A DNA stretch of 5,830 bases. Source: Pseudomonadota bacterium (GTDB lineage: Bacteria; Desulfobacterota; BSN033; WVXP01; G020346125). Both the position numbers and the translations under genes were made by a program. The notes beneath the pieces were generated by a model. That model was not told the origin of the DNA. It made no database searches and saw only the letters and a program-made list of their open reading frames with translations. Of the stretch, positions 1 through 5,830 are shown piece by piece. Each line of letters starts with the position of its first letter. The stretch's first letter is position 1. The stretch is from positions 1-5,830 of the forward strand of contig JAUWDQ010000167.1 in NCBI GenBank assembly GCA_030608745.1. The letters run 5' to 3'.

Positions 1-137
1 GGGCCCGTTAGGGCGAAGATGGCCCCCACCTTATACGCACCTTTGGGGAAGGAAATGGAGGGAATCCCCCAAATGAACCCGGAAATTAGAATGATTACGA
101 AAAACCTGGTCTTCTTCCTTTTCAGTCCCTTAACCAC
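1..137 (-). CDS. LivK-like periplasmic ligand-binding protein, 5' end only (partial)
   Basis: Only the first 45 codons are present; the frame stays open to the window edge. From the GTG at 137 the protein starts with a basic n-region (VVKGLKRKKTR) and a hydrophobic stretch (about residues 12-28, FFVIILISGFIWGIPSI), a typical Sec signal peptide; cleavage after S29 is plausible. There is no lipobox cysteine, so a soluble periplasmic form is expected. The mature start, YKVGAIFALTG (residues 35-45), is the hallmark first beta strand and ligand loop of the branched-chain amino acid ABC receptor family (LivK, periplasmic-binding fold type I). Such proteins bind amino acids, amides, urea or aromatic acids for an ABC importer; the ligand cannot be told here. 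A purine-rich AGGCGAGG (152-145) lies 7 bases before the GTG. The gene begins 25 bases after the smc stop with no terminator between them, so co-transcription is likely. The family call rests on one motif plus the signal peptide. Confidence 0.8.
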   Translation of the reverse strand, partial: MVKGLKRKKTRFFVIILISGFIWGIPSISFPKGAYKVGAIFALTG

Positions 138-162
138 GTCACGGCCTCGCCTTTTGAACGGT

Positions 163-3100
163 TTAATTCAGACTCACCGAGACGACTTTAGAGATCCCGG
201 GGGTTTCCATGGTTACCCCGTAAAGGGTATTGGACATCTCGATGGTCTTCTTATTATGGGTTACCAATATGAATTGGGACGTCCTGGATAACTCGCTCAC
301 CAATTCTACGAAACGACCGATATTGGCGTCGTCCAAAGGGGCATCCACCTCGTCCAGGAGGCAGAAGGGGGTGGGCTTGACGAGAAAAAAGGAGAAAAGC
401 AGCGCAATGGCCACCAACGCCTTCTCCCCACCGGAAAGCAGATCGATATCTTGCAACCTCTTGCCCGGTGGTTGGGCTACGATCTCAATCCCCGTGGTGG
501 AAAGGTCCTTTTCATCGGTGAGCACCAGATCTCCCCTTCCACCTTTAAACACCCTGGCGAATACTTCCTGAAATTTCTCCCTCACCGTCTCAAAGGTCTT
601 TGAAAATTGACGGGTTGTCGTCCTATTTATCCTGGAAATAGCCTTCTTCAAGTCATCCATGGCATCCTCTAAATCCCTCTTCTGCTCCATCAGGAAATCA
701 TATCGCTCCTTCAATTCCTCATACTCCTCAATGGCCACCAGATTGACCTCCCCCAACTCATCGAGGGTCGCTCGAAGTTCATTCAGTCGCCTTTCCGCGG
801 AGTCCCGCTGAAAATCGGGAATCCTTTCCTCGACCAATGCCCCCAAGGAAAGGCCGTGCTTTTCGGATATCCTCCCCTCCAAATGCTCCACCGAAAGGTG
901 GATTTCGGCCATTTTGAGATTGAGCTCATTGGTCTTTTGACCAATCTCATCTCGTTCCAGCTTTAGCCGCTCATGGCCGGATTCGCTCTCCCTGAGGACT
1001 GCGGTTAACCTCTCCCGCTGTCGTTTTTGGGCTGCCACCATCCTGGTGAGAGATTTGAGCTCCTTCGTACTCTCCCGACCCCGCTTCTGGAGAACCTCTA
1101 CCCGTTCCCTGGCCTCAGAGATTTCCTCCCTGACCCGCTCCACTCCCCTCAATTTCCTCGCGATCTCATCCTTTGTTCCCCCCTGGGATTGCTCCAGGTT
1201 GCTGACCACCGCCTCTATAGCCTTCATCTTCTCCCTCTGCGCCGCCGCGTTCACCTTTAAGCCGGTTACATCTCGGTTAATCTCCTCCAAGGCCACGGTC
1301 TTTGCATCCAATTTCGTCTTCAATTCCCGTATCTTCTCCTCCCCATCCCGCCTCTGATCGTCCAATTCACGCAATTGGGTGAAAAGGGCCTCCAATTCCC
1401 CCCTCCTTGTTTCAAGCTCAGATTGGAGTTGTCTCCCCTCAAATTCCACGATCTCCGACTTCTGCCTCTGCCGGGTGAGCTCTTGGGCCCTCTGGTCCAA
1501 ATCCCTTTTGCAATCCATGAGCTCTATCTCCTGCTTGTGGCGATTCTCCAGCAAGCCCTCGAGTTCCCTCTCCTTTGCCGAAATGGTGTCAGCGAGTTCC
1601 CCAACGCTTATCCCCTTGAGGCGAATTTCCTCCTTTAGCCCGGATACGCTCCCCTCCAGCCCCTTAATCAACCTCCTCCTCTCAAGCAAACCGAACCCGC
1701 TTCCCTCTATACCTCCTCCCGTCAGGCTTCCATCCCTCTCCAAAACCTCTCCATCGAGGGTCACCAATATCCGAAAGTCCTTCCTCTCCCTCCACATCCT
1801 GTGGGCTCTATCCAGATTGTCGACAAGCCATATACCCTCAAGGAGAGCGGCTATGACAGGGGAAAACTCCTCCTTGACCCTCACAAACTGAGCGAGGGGA
1901 CCCAACAACCCTTCCTCCTTGGATCTGTTCTCCTGCCCCGCGTCTCGAATTGAACCCTTTGGGGTGATGGGGATGAATGTCGAGCGGCCGCAACTGCGGT
2001 CCTTCAAATACCGAAGGGCTTCCAAGCCCTCTTCAAGCCCCTTTACTAAGATACACTGTAATCTCCGATCCAATGCGGCCTCCAGCGCCGCCTCAAATCG
2101 CTGCTCCACCTCTATCATGTCCCCGATTAGCCCGTAAATTCCATCCAACTCTCCTTTGTCCTTGGAGAGCATGATTGCCTTGACCCCTCTATCATAGCCC
2201 TCGTAATTTTTCTCCAACTCCCTCAGCGATTCGAGCCTCGAACCCTCCCGGTGAAGCATTTCATCCATCTTCTTCAGCTCCGATTCCTCGGCAAGAATTC
2301 TCGCACGTAAATCATCGATATCCGCCCCGAGGGACTCACGCTCTCCCTCCAGTTTCGCCATGGATGATGTGAGGGTGCTCATCCTCTCATCTGACCCGGA
2401 TAAGAGTTTTTCCATCTCTTCAATCCCGCCTTTCGCCTCCCGTTGCTCTACCTCACTCCGAGCCATTCTCTTTTCCAGGCCTTCAATCTCCCTCTCCAAG
2501 CTGGAGGTGTTGTTTCTCGAGGTCGATATTTGAGAAAGAATATCCACGAGGTTGGCCTTCTCATCCTCCAGTTCGCTCGTAGTGTCCTCATTTTGGCGTT
2601 TAAAGGACTCCAGCTCCTGCTCTTTCTCCTTCAATCCCGCTTCTTCCGAAAGAATCTGCTGCCTCAAATCGAGCTTCTCCCCTTCCATCCGTGCCTTCTC
2701 ACTCCTCGTTTCCTCCAGCTTGGAATTCAACTGCCCGATCTCCTCCAGGTATTGCTTCTCCAGTTGGGAAAGGCGCTCCAACTCCCGCTTGAGGACTTCG
2801 ATTCCATCCTCCCCCCTTTGGACCTCGTTTTGGACGCCAAGGGCTTTCCGTTGGGCCTCATTGAACCCCTCCTCCACCTCCACCAACCTTTGCCTGGTTT
2901 GCTCGATAAAGTTTTGTGTTCTCCCTAACCTTCGGGTTACCCTCGTCCCCTCCTCCCTCAATCCAGCTAAGGCCTCTTCTATTCCTTCCCTCTTCTTCAA
3001 GAGCTCGCCATACTCCTCTGCTGCGATTCTTAAATCGATCTCCCTAATCTCCCCTTTGTATGCCTTAAACCGCTCTGCCCTCTTTACCTGCCGATTCAAC

Positions 3101-3720
3101 CCATTGATCTGTCTCTTGATCTCCCCGATGATATCTCGAAGCCTCAGGAGGTTCTGTTCCGTCGATTCCATCTTCATCAAGGCGGCACGCTTTCTCTCCC
3201 TGAACTTGGCGACCCCGGCCGCCTCCTCGAACAACAACCTCCTTTCCTGTGGCGTTGAGTTCAGGACGAAATCCACCTTTCCCTGCTCCATAATGGAATA
3301 GGCATTCACCCCAACTCCCGAGCCTGCGAATAAATCCATGACATCCTTGAGACGGCACGGGTTTTTATTGATATAGTATTCGCTCTCGCCGGAGCGAAAG
3401 AGCCGGCGAGTCACCATGATTTCCTCATATCCCCCATATTCAGCGGGAACTCCGCCATCTTCGTTGGAGAACAGGACGCTCACCTCGGCCATTCCCATGG
3501 GCTTATTCCCATCGGCCCCGTTAAAGATCACATCTTCCATTAACCGTGCTCGAAGGTGTCTTGCACTCCGCTCTCCCGCCACCCACAATACGGCATCAAC
3601 GATATTGCTCTTCCCGCACCCGTTTGGACCCACAATACCCGTAATTCCCACCGGGAAGGAGAGACTCACCCTTTCCGGGAAGGATTTGAAACCCATAATT
3701 TCCAGCTTCTTAATCTTCAT
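163..3720 (-). CDS. smc: Chromosome segregation protein SMC (condensin ATPase)
   Basis: 1185 residues, normal for bacterial SMC. SMC dimers, with ScpA and ScpB, entrap and extrude DNA loops to organise and separate newly replicated chromosomes. The N-terminal head has MGFKSF (9-14), Walker A GPNGCGKS (31-38, K37), the DNA-contact arginine region (R57, then MEDVIFNG at 61-68) and the Q-loop region ending in YSIMEQGKV. A long coiled coil rich in E, K, R and L runs from about 165 to 505. The hinge spans about 506-670 (YEGYDRGVKAI to SLTGGG). The returning coil follows to about 1020, so the two arms are similar in length. The C-terminal head has KGGRGDL (about 1059-1065), ABC signature LLSGGEK (1094-1100), Walker B FCLLDE (1119-1124, catalytic E1124), the D-loop and switch histidine VTHNK (H1155). 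All catalytic residues are present. The ATG at 3720 is chosen because GGAGGTGA lies just upstream and the protein then begins at the usual MKIKKLEIMGF; a longer reading from TTG at 3741 adds seven atypical residues. scpA and scpB are not in the window. Confidence 0.98.
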   Translation of the reverse strand: MKIKKLEIMGFKSFPERVSLSFPVGITGIVGPNGCGKSNIVDAVLWVAGERSARHLRARLMEDVIFNGADGNKPMGMAEVSVLFSNEDGGVPAEYGGYEEIMVTRRLFRSGESEYYINKNPCRLKDVMDLFAGSGVGVNAYSIMEQGKVDFVLNSTPQERRLLFEEAAGVAKFRERKRAALMKMESTEQNLLRLRDIIGEIKRQINGLNRQVKRAERFKAYKGEIREIDLRIAAEEYGELLKKREGIEEALAGLREEGTRVTRRLGRTQNFIEQTRQRLVEVEEGFNEAQRKALGVQNEVQRGEDGIEVLKRELERLSQLEKQYLEEIGQLNSKLEETRSEKARMEGEKLDLRQQILSEEAGLKEKEQELESFKRQNEDTTSELEDEKANLVDILSQISTSRNNTSSLEREIEGLEKRMARSEVEQREAKGGIEEMEKLLSGSDERMSTLTSSMAKLEGERESLGADIDDLRARILAEESELKKMDEMLHREGSRLESLRELEKNYEGYDRGVKAIMLSKDKGELDGIYGLIGDMIEVEQRFEAALEAALDRRLQCILVKGLEEGLEALRYLKDRSCGRSTFIPITPKGSIRDAGQENRSKEEGLLGPLAQFVRVKEEFSPVIAALLEGIWLVDNLDRAHRMWRERKDFRILVTLDGEVLERDGSLTGGGIEGSGFGLLERRRLIKGLEGSVSGLKEEIRLKGISVGELADTISAKERELEGLLENRHKQEIELMDCKRDLDQRAQELTRQRQKSEIVEFEGRQLQSELETRRGELEALFTQLRELDDQRRDGEEKIRELKTKLDAKTVALEEINRDVTGLKVNAAAQREKMKAIEAVVSNLEQSQGGTKDEIARKLRGVERVREEISEARERVEVLQKRGRESTKELKSLTRMVAAQKRQRERLTAVLRESESGHERLKLERDEIGQKTNELNLKMAEIHLSVEHLEGRISEKHGLSLGALVEERIPDFQRDSAERRLNELRATLDELGEVNLVAIEEYEELKERYDFLMEQKRDLEDAMDDLKKAISRINRTTTRQFSKTFETVREKFQEVFARVFKGGRGDLVLTDEKDLSTTGIEIVAQPPGKRLQDIDLLSGGEKALVAIALLFSFFLVKPTPFCLLDEVDAPLDDANIGRFVELVSELSRTSQFILVTHNKKTIEMSNTLYGVTMETPGISKVVSVSLN

Positions 3721-5143
3721 TTTCACCTCCCGGGCGAGCAACGGAAGACCGTATGAAGGCGCTGGCTTCTTCGAGCCGCTTAATCGTTTGGGCCTTCCCC
3801 AGTATATCTATCACCTCAAAGAGCCCTGGGCTGGCGGTGAAACCCGTCAGCGCTACCCGGACGGGCTGGGCTACTTTCACCAGCTTAATCTCCCTCCTTT
3901 CAGCAACCCCCCTGAGCAATGATTCAACCTCTGCCTCGGACATGATCTCCATCCCCTTGAGGCCCTCTATCAACTCCTCGAAGACATCGATCGCCTCCGG
4001 CCTCAAGAACTTCTTGGCCGCCTCCTCGTCGTATTCGATCTCCTCCTTGAAAAAGAATTCTGCTTGGTCGGCCATCTCCACAAGGGTCTTTGATCTTCCC
4101 TTAAGGATGTCAACGATCTTGTTTAGTTTCTCCCCTTCGACGATGTCATACCCCTTTGCCTTTATAAAGGGAAGCACAAGGGGAACCAGCTTACTCGCCT
4201 CCCTTACCTTTACGTGATCCCCATTAATAGACCGAAGTTTTTCAGGGTTGAAGATACCTGCTGATTTCCCCACATTCTCCAGGGAGAACTTTTCTATCAT
4301 CTCGCCAATGGAAAAAATCTCCTGATCACCAAAAGACCAGCCAAGCCGAACAAGATAATTCAAAAGCCCCCCGGGCAAATAGCCCATCTCTTTGTAAGCC
4401 ATAACCGATTCCGCCCCATGCCGCTTGCTCAATCGCGTGCGATCGGAGCCAAGGATCATCGGGACGTGGGCAAAATGGGGAAGGGGGTAACCGAGGGCTC
4501 GGAAGAGGAGAATCTGCCTCGGCGTATTATTGACGTGATCGTCTCCTCGGATGACGTGGGTGATACCCATGGTCCCATCATCAACTACCACGGCGAAGTT
4601 ATACGTGGGCATACCATCGCTCCTCTGAATGATCAAATCATCCAATTCCTCATTTTCGAAGACGATCCGTCCTTTAACCAAATCCTCCACTACCGTCCGC
4701 CCCTCCTCGGGACCTTTAAACCGCACAGCATAAGGACCATCGGGATAAGGGGAAGAGAGGTTCCGACACTTCCCGTCGTATTTCGGCTTTTTCTTCTCCT
4801 GAAGCGCCCTTTTTCGTTTCTCCTCCAGCTCCTCGGGGGCGCAAAAACATCGGTATGCCTTTCCCCGGGACAAGAGCTTCTCCACATGTTCCTGGTATAT
4901 GGCTAGCCTCTTGGATTGAAGGAAGGGCCCTTCATCCCAGTTCAGACCAAGCCACTGCATGCTGTCTATGATGGCGTTGACCGCTTCCTCGGTGGACCGC
5001 GTTACATCGGTATCCTCAATTCGCAAGATGAACTTTCCCCCATGATGTCTGGTAAAAAGCCAGTTGAAGAGGGCCGTTCTTGCCCCTCCAATGTGTAAGA
5101 AACCCGTTGGGCTGGGTGGAAAGCGAGTCCTGACCTGGTTCAA
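3710..5143 (-). CDS. gltX: Glutamyl-tRNA synthetase (GluRS), class I
   Basis: 477 residues, usual for bacterial GluRS. It activates glutamate with ATP and charges tRNA-Glu in the cytoplasm; non-discriminating forms also charge tRNA-Gln for GatCAB, and the sequence alone does not settle which this is. The Rossmann catalytic domain opens with VRTRFPPSPTG (4-14) and the HIGH motif as HIGG (17-20). The KMSKS loop is RLSKR (237-241) followed by HG. RIEDTD (41-46), IIQRSDGMPTYNFA (171-184) and HVIRGDDH (196-203) are standard family blocks. The zinc-knuckle region has C99, C101 and C126 in E. coli-like spacing, but N128 stands where E. coli has His. The helical anticodon-binding domain fills about 310-477, with the conserved KVAQPVRVALTG and TASPGLFEVIDILGK (423-450). 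The start is TTG at 5143, preceded by GAGG six bases upstream; an in-frame TGA just before it and the family N-terminus exclude a longer protein. The 3' end overlaps smc by 11 bases, suggesting translational coupling. Confidence 0.97.
   Translation of the reverse strand: MNQVRTRFPPSPTGFLHIGGARTALFNWLFTRHHGGKFILRIEDTDVTRSTEEAVNAIIDSMQWLGLNWDEGPFLQSKRLAIYQEHVEKLLSRGKAYRCFCAPEELEEKRKRALQEKKKPKYDGKCRNLSSPYPDGPYAVRFKGPEEGRTVVEDLVKGRIVFENEELDDLIIQRSDGMPTYNFAVVVDDGTMGITHVIRGDDHVNNTPRQILLFRALGYPLPHFAHVPMILGSDRTRLSKRHGAESVMAYKEMGYLPGGLLNYLVRLGWSFGDQEIFSIGEMIEKFSLENVGKSAGIFNPEKLRSINGDHVKVREASKLVPLVLPFIKAKGYDIVEGEKLNKIVDILKGRSKTLVEMADQAEFFFKEEIEYDEEAAKKFLRPEAIDVFEELIEGLKGMEIMSEAEVESLLRGVAERREIKLVKVAQPVRVALTGFTASPGLFEVIDILGKAQTIKRLEEASAFIRSSVARPGGENED
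3723..3730 (-). promoter_or_regulatory. Ribosome binding site of smc
   Basis: GGAGGTGA, a near-perfect complement of the 16S rRNA 3' end, with the core GGAGG five bases before the ATG at 3720. It lies inside the last codons of gltX, so ribosomes finishing gltX (stop at 3712-3710) stop beyond the smc start and can reinitiate. It decides the smc start in favour of the ATG over the upstream in-frame TTG at 3741. Confidence 0.85.
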
Positions 5144-5147
5144 TTCT

Positions 5148-5153
5148 TCCCTC
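5148..5153 (-). promoter_or_regulatory. Ribosome binding site of gltX
   Basis: GAGGGA, with GAGG ending six bases before the TTG start at 5143. It supports this weak start codon, since no ATG or GTG is available in frame between the upstream stop and the conserved VRTRF block. It lies 20 bases downstream (in the sense of gltX transcription) of the inverted-repeat element. Confidence 0.6.
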
Positions 5154-5172
5154 GTTTGGTGCGCTCAATGAT

Positions 5173-5326
5173 TGACGGCTTCGTAAAAAGTCCATCTGCT
5201 GCGTTGCGCTGCATCCTTCGTCACTGCAGCGTACTTATATGTACGCCTCATTCCTCAGGATTTGCGCGCCTTGCATCTGGATCTTTTTTCTTTGCCGTCT
5301 GATTTCGACTTTTTACAATGACGTCA
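5173..5326. mobile_element. 154-bp non-coding inverted-repeat element (MITE/REP-like)
   Basis: Both ends match as 20-bp terminal inverted repeats: TGACGGCTTCGTAAAAAGTC (5173-5192) and the reverse complement of 5307-5326, TGACGTCATTGTAAAAAGTC, identical at 17 of 20 positions. TGAT lies directly outside each end (5169-5172 and 5327-5330), a possible 4-bp target duplication. Inside, imperfect arms (about 5191-5219 and 5255-5281) share CCA, TGC, GCG and ATCCT blocks in inverted order, so the whole element can fold as a long hairpin with a small perfect hairpin near its tip. It has no credible protein and would need a transposase supplied in trans. From memory it resembles dispersed intergenic repeats of sulfate-reducing deltaproteobacteria; this was not searched. 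It sits 30 bases before gltX, downstream of the candidate promoter, so it should be transcribed in the gltX leader. Confidence 0.7.
5229..5246. repeat. Perfect hairpin near the centre of the element
   Basis: GCGTAC (5229-5234) and GTACGC (5241-5246) pair perfectly around the six-base loop TTATAT. It lies close to the midpoint of the 154-bp element, where the tip of the full-length hairpin is expected, which supports reading the element as one folded unit. No run of T follows it on either strand, so it is not a standard intrinsic terminator. Confidence 0.65.
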
Positions 5327-5383
5327 TGATTACTATCTGCCCAAAAATGGATATCCTGTTTCAACAACTTCAATTGAAATACT

Positions 5384-5411
5384 ATTTTACCCGTTAAACG
5401 GCAGATGTCAA
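5384..5411 (-). promoter_or_regulatory. Candidate sigma-70 promoter for gltX-smc-livK
   Basis: On the minus strand TTGACA (5411-5406) is a perfect -35 box, followed after 16 bases by TAAAAT (5389-5384), five of six matches to the -10 box. Transcription would begin near 5377 and give a leader of about 234 bases that includes the whole inverted-repeat element. The spacer contains the near-palindrome CCGTTTAACGG (5401-5391), and the ten-base palindrome TTCAATTGAA (5369-5378) covers the predicted start. Either could be an operator, but no regulator is identifiable. This is the best promoter match I found upstream of gltX. Confidence 0.6.
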
Positions 5412-5496
5412 GGAAAAATGAGCAGGAGTTTCCGGACTTTTGGGCTTTTCCCAACGCTCGATCGCCCAAATTCCTTTGAGCCACCCAAATAGCAAT

Positions 5497-5663
5497 TCCA
5501 AATGTCAAAATTCAAATGTCAAATAAAATCCCAATGCTTAAATGTCAAAACTCTTAATTTCCCTCAATAGTTAAGTAGTTAGCTTGTCAAACCAGTCGAT
5601 AACTCAACGACTCGAACGATCAACCTTCCCCATTTGTCATTTGACATTTGACATTCATTTGGA
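5497..5663. repeat. Inverted block of TCAAATG heptamer repeats
   Basis: The left arm (5497-5532) begins TCCAAATG and continues with TCAAAAT, TCAAATG, TCAAAT. The right arm (5627-5663), read as reverse complement, begins TCCAAATG, then AATG, TCAAATG, TCAAATG, ACAAATG. The decamer AAATGTCAAA occurs at 5500-5509, 5514-5523 and 5540-5549, and its inverse TTTGACATTT at 5640-5649. Between the arms lies about 95 bp including TAGTTA twice (5568-5573, 5576-5581) and a CGA-rich stretch (5597-5619). The arms could pair imperfectly into a large AT-rich cruciform or hairpin. Function is unknown; it may be a degenerate non-coding mobile repeat. It is unlike the 154-bp element in sequence and composition. 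Confidence 0.6.
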
Positions 5664-5782
5664 CTTTGAGCTTTGGCATTTGTTCATTCTAATTCTTGTA
5701 ACTTTTTTAGCAAGTTAGAGTAATTCCATGCTTTTTTCTGAGGAAACTCCAGAAAATGAGCGGAAACTCTTTTCTTCTCGTT

Positions 5783-5812
5783 ATTTTACGGCAAACAGGT
5801 GGGTATTGACAA
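5783..5812 (-). promoter_or_regulatory. Weaker promoter-like pair near the right edge
   Basis: On the minus strand TTGTCA (5812-5807, five of six) and TAAAAT (5788-5783, five of six) are separated by 18 bases. It would read towards gltX through the heptamer repeat block, giving a leader of over 600 bases, so it is less likely than the pair at 5411-5384 to be the main gltX promoter. Chance occurrence in AT-rich DNA is quite possible. Confidence 0.25.
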
Positions 5813-5830
5813 GAGGGGGTACGGGGGGGG

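Larger units (their letters stand above)
5144..5830. other. Non-coding, repeat-rich region upstream of gltX
   Basis: This 687-base stretch has no supportable gene. From the gltX side it holds: the short gltX leader with its ribosome binding site; a 154-bp terminal-inverted-repeat element (5173-5326); a candidate minus-strand promoter (5384-5411) with a near-palindrome in its spacer; about 85 bases without recognised signal; an inverted block of TCAAATG heptamers (5497-5663); and an AT-rich tail with short copies of GGAAACTC (5742-5749 and 5762-5769), a weaker second promoter-like pair (5783-5812) and a run of eight G at the edge. It is visibly more AT-rich than the adjoining genes, except for the inverted-repeat element. 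The next gene to the right is not reached. Confidence 0.75.

Noticed and set aside
2552..3301. 249-codon plus-strand frame antisense to smc
   Set aside because: Serine- and leucine-rich shadow produced by the Glu/Lys/Arg/Leu-rich coiled coil of smc on the other strand; smc itself is unambiguous.
3065..3358. 97-codon minus-strand frame within smc in another reading frame
   Set aside because: Out-of-frame shadow across the conserved smc head and coiled-coil region; Gly/Arg-rich with no domain.
3721..3741. Longer smc start at TTG 3741
   Set aside because: Would add seven residues not typical of SMC; the ATG at 3720 has the strong ribosome binding site and gives the family N-terminus.
4418..4906. 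162-codon plus-strand frame antisense to gltX
   Set aside because: Lies wholly over conserved GluRS catalytic motifs and has no independent protein features.
5173..5326. Element as a rho-independent terminator or riboswitch/T-box for gltX
   Set aside because: The hairpin arms are imperfect and not followed by a U-tract in the gltX direction, and no T-box core sequence is seen; the terminal inverted repeats and flanking direct repeat fit a mobile repeat better.
5248..5508. 86-codon minus-strand open frame upstream of gltX
   Set aside because: It starts at a TTG inside the heptamer repeat without a ribosome binding site, runs across the candidate promoter and ends inside the inverted-repeat element; its C-terminal part is simply the repeat translated. 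No recognisable domain.
5500..5549. CRISPR-like array of AAATGTCAAA
   Set aside because: Units are 7-10 bases with irregular spacing (14 then 26 bases) and also occur inverted; there are no spacer-sized unique sequences and no cas genes.
5806..5811. Plus-strand TTGACA at the right edge as a divergent promoter
   Set aside because: The window ends before a -10 box could be seen, and the following sequence is a G-rich run.
5728..5830. Plus-strand frame from ATG 5728 open to the window edge (34 codons)
   Set aside because: No proper ribosome binding site, no recognised motif, and the last codons are a G-run. It could be the start of a gene to the right, but the evidence is too thin.

Overview
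The window is an ordinary bacterial chromosome segment carrying three co-directional minus-strand genes, followed at high coordinates by about 690 bases of non-coding, repeat-rich DNA. In transcription order (right to left) it reads: repeat-rich intergenic region (about 5830-5144), gltX (glutamyl-tRNA synthetase, 5143-3710), smc (chromosome-condensation ATPase, 3720-163), and the first 45 codons of a periplasmic LivK-type ligand-binding protein (137-1, cut by the window edge). I see no RNA gene, CRISPR array, transposase gene or defence system.

The organism is probably a Gram-negative anaerobe of the former Deltaproteobacteria (Desulfobacterota or a relative), most likely uncultured. This is inference from three things: the style of the SMC C-terminus (SGGEKALVAIALLFSFFLVK, then LLDEVDAPLDDANI), an exported LivK-like receptor, and an intergenic hairpin element resembling, from memory, dispersed repeats of sulfate-reducer genomes. 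Coding DNA is of medium GC; the intergenic region is clearly more AT-rich.

The three genes look like one transcription unit. The gltX stop lies inside the smc start region (11-base overlap) and only 25 bases separate smc from the livK-like start, with no terminator between them. A good sigma-70-type promoter (TTGACA, 16 bases, TAAAAT; 5411-5384) lies about 240 bases upstream of gltX. The three genes use TTG, ATG and GTG starts respectively. Functionally they are unrelated (translation, chromosome organisation, ligand uptake or sensing), so the linkage is probably positional.

The most noteworthy part is the intergenic region. A 154-bp element with 20-bp imperfect terminal inverted repeats (17/20 matches), flanked by a 4-bp direct repeat TGAT, sits between the promoter and gltX and would be transcribed as part of the gltX leader. 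Upstream of the promoter is a second, different repeat block: tandem heptamers TCAAATG on one side and their reverse complement on the other, about 95 bp apart. An 11-bp near-palindrome (CCGTTTAACGG) lies exactly in the promoter spacer. I did not find a convincing new multi-gene system.
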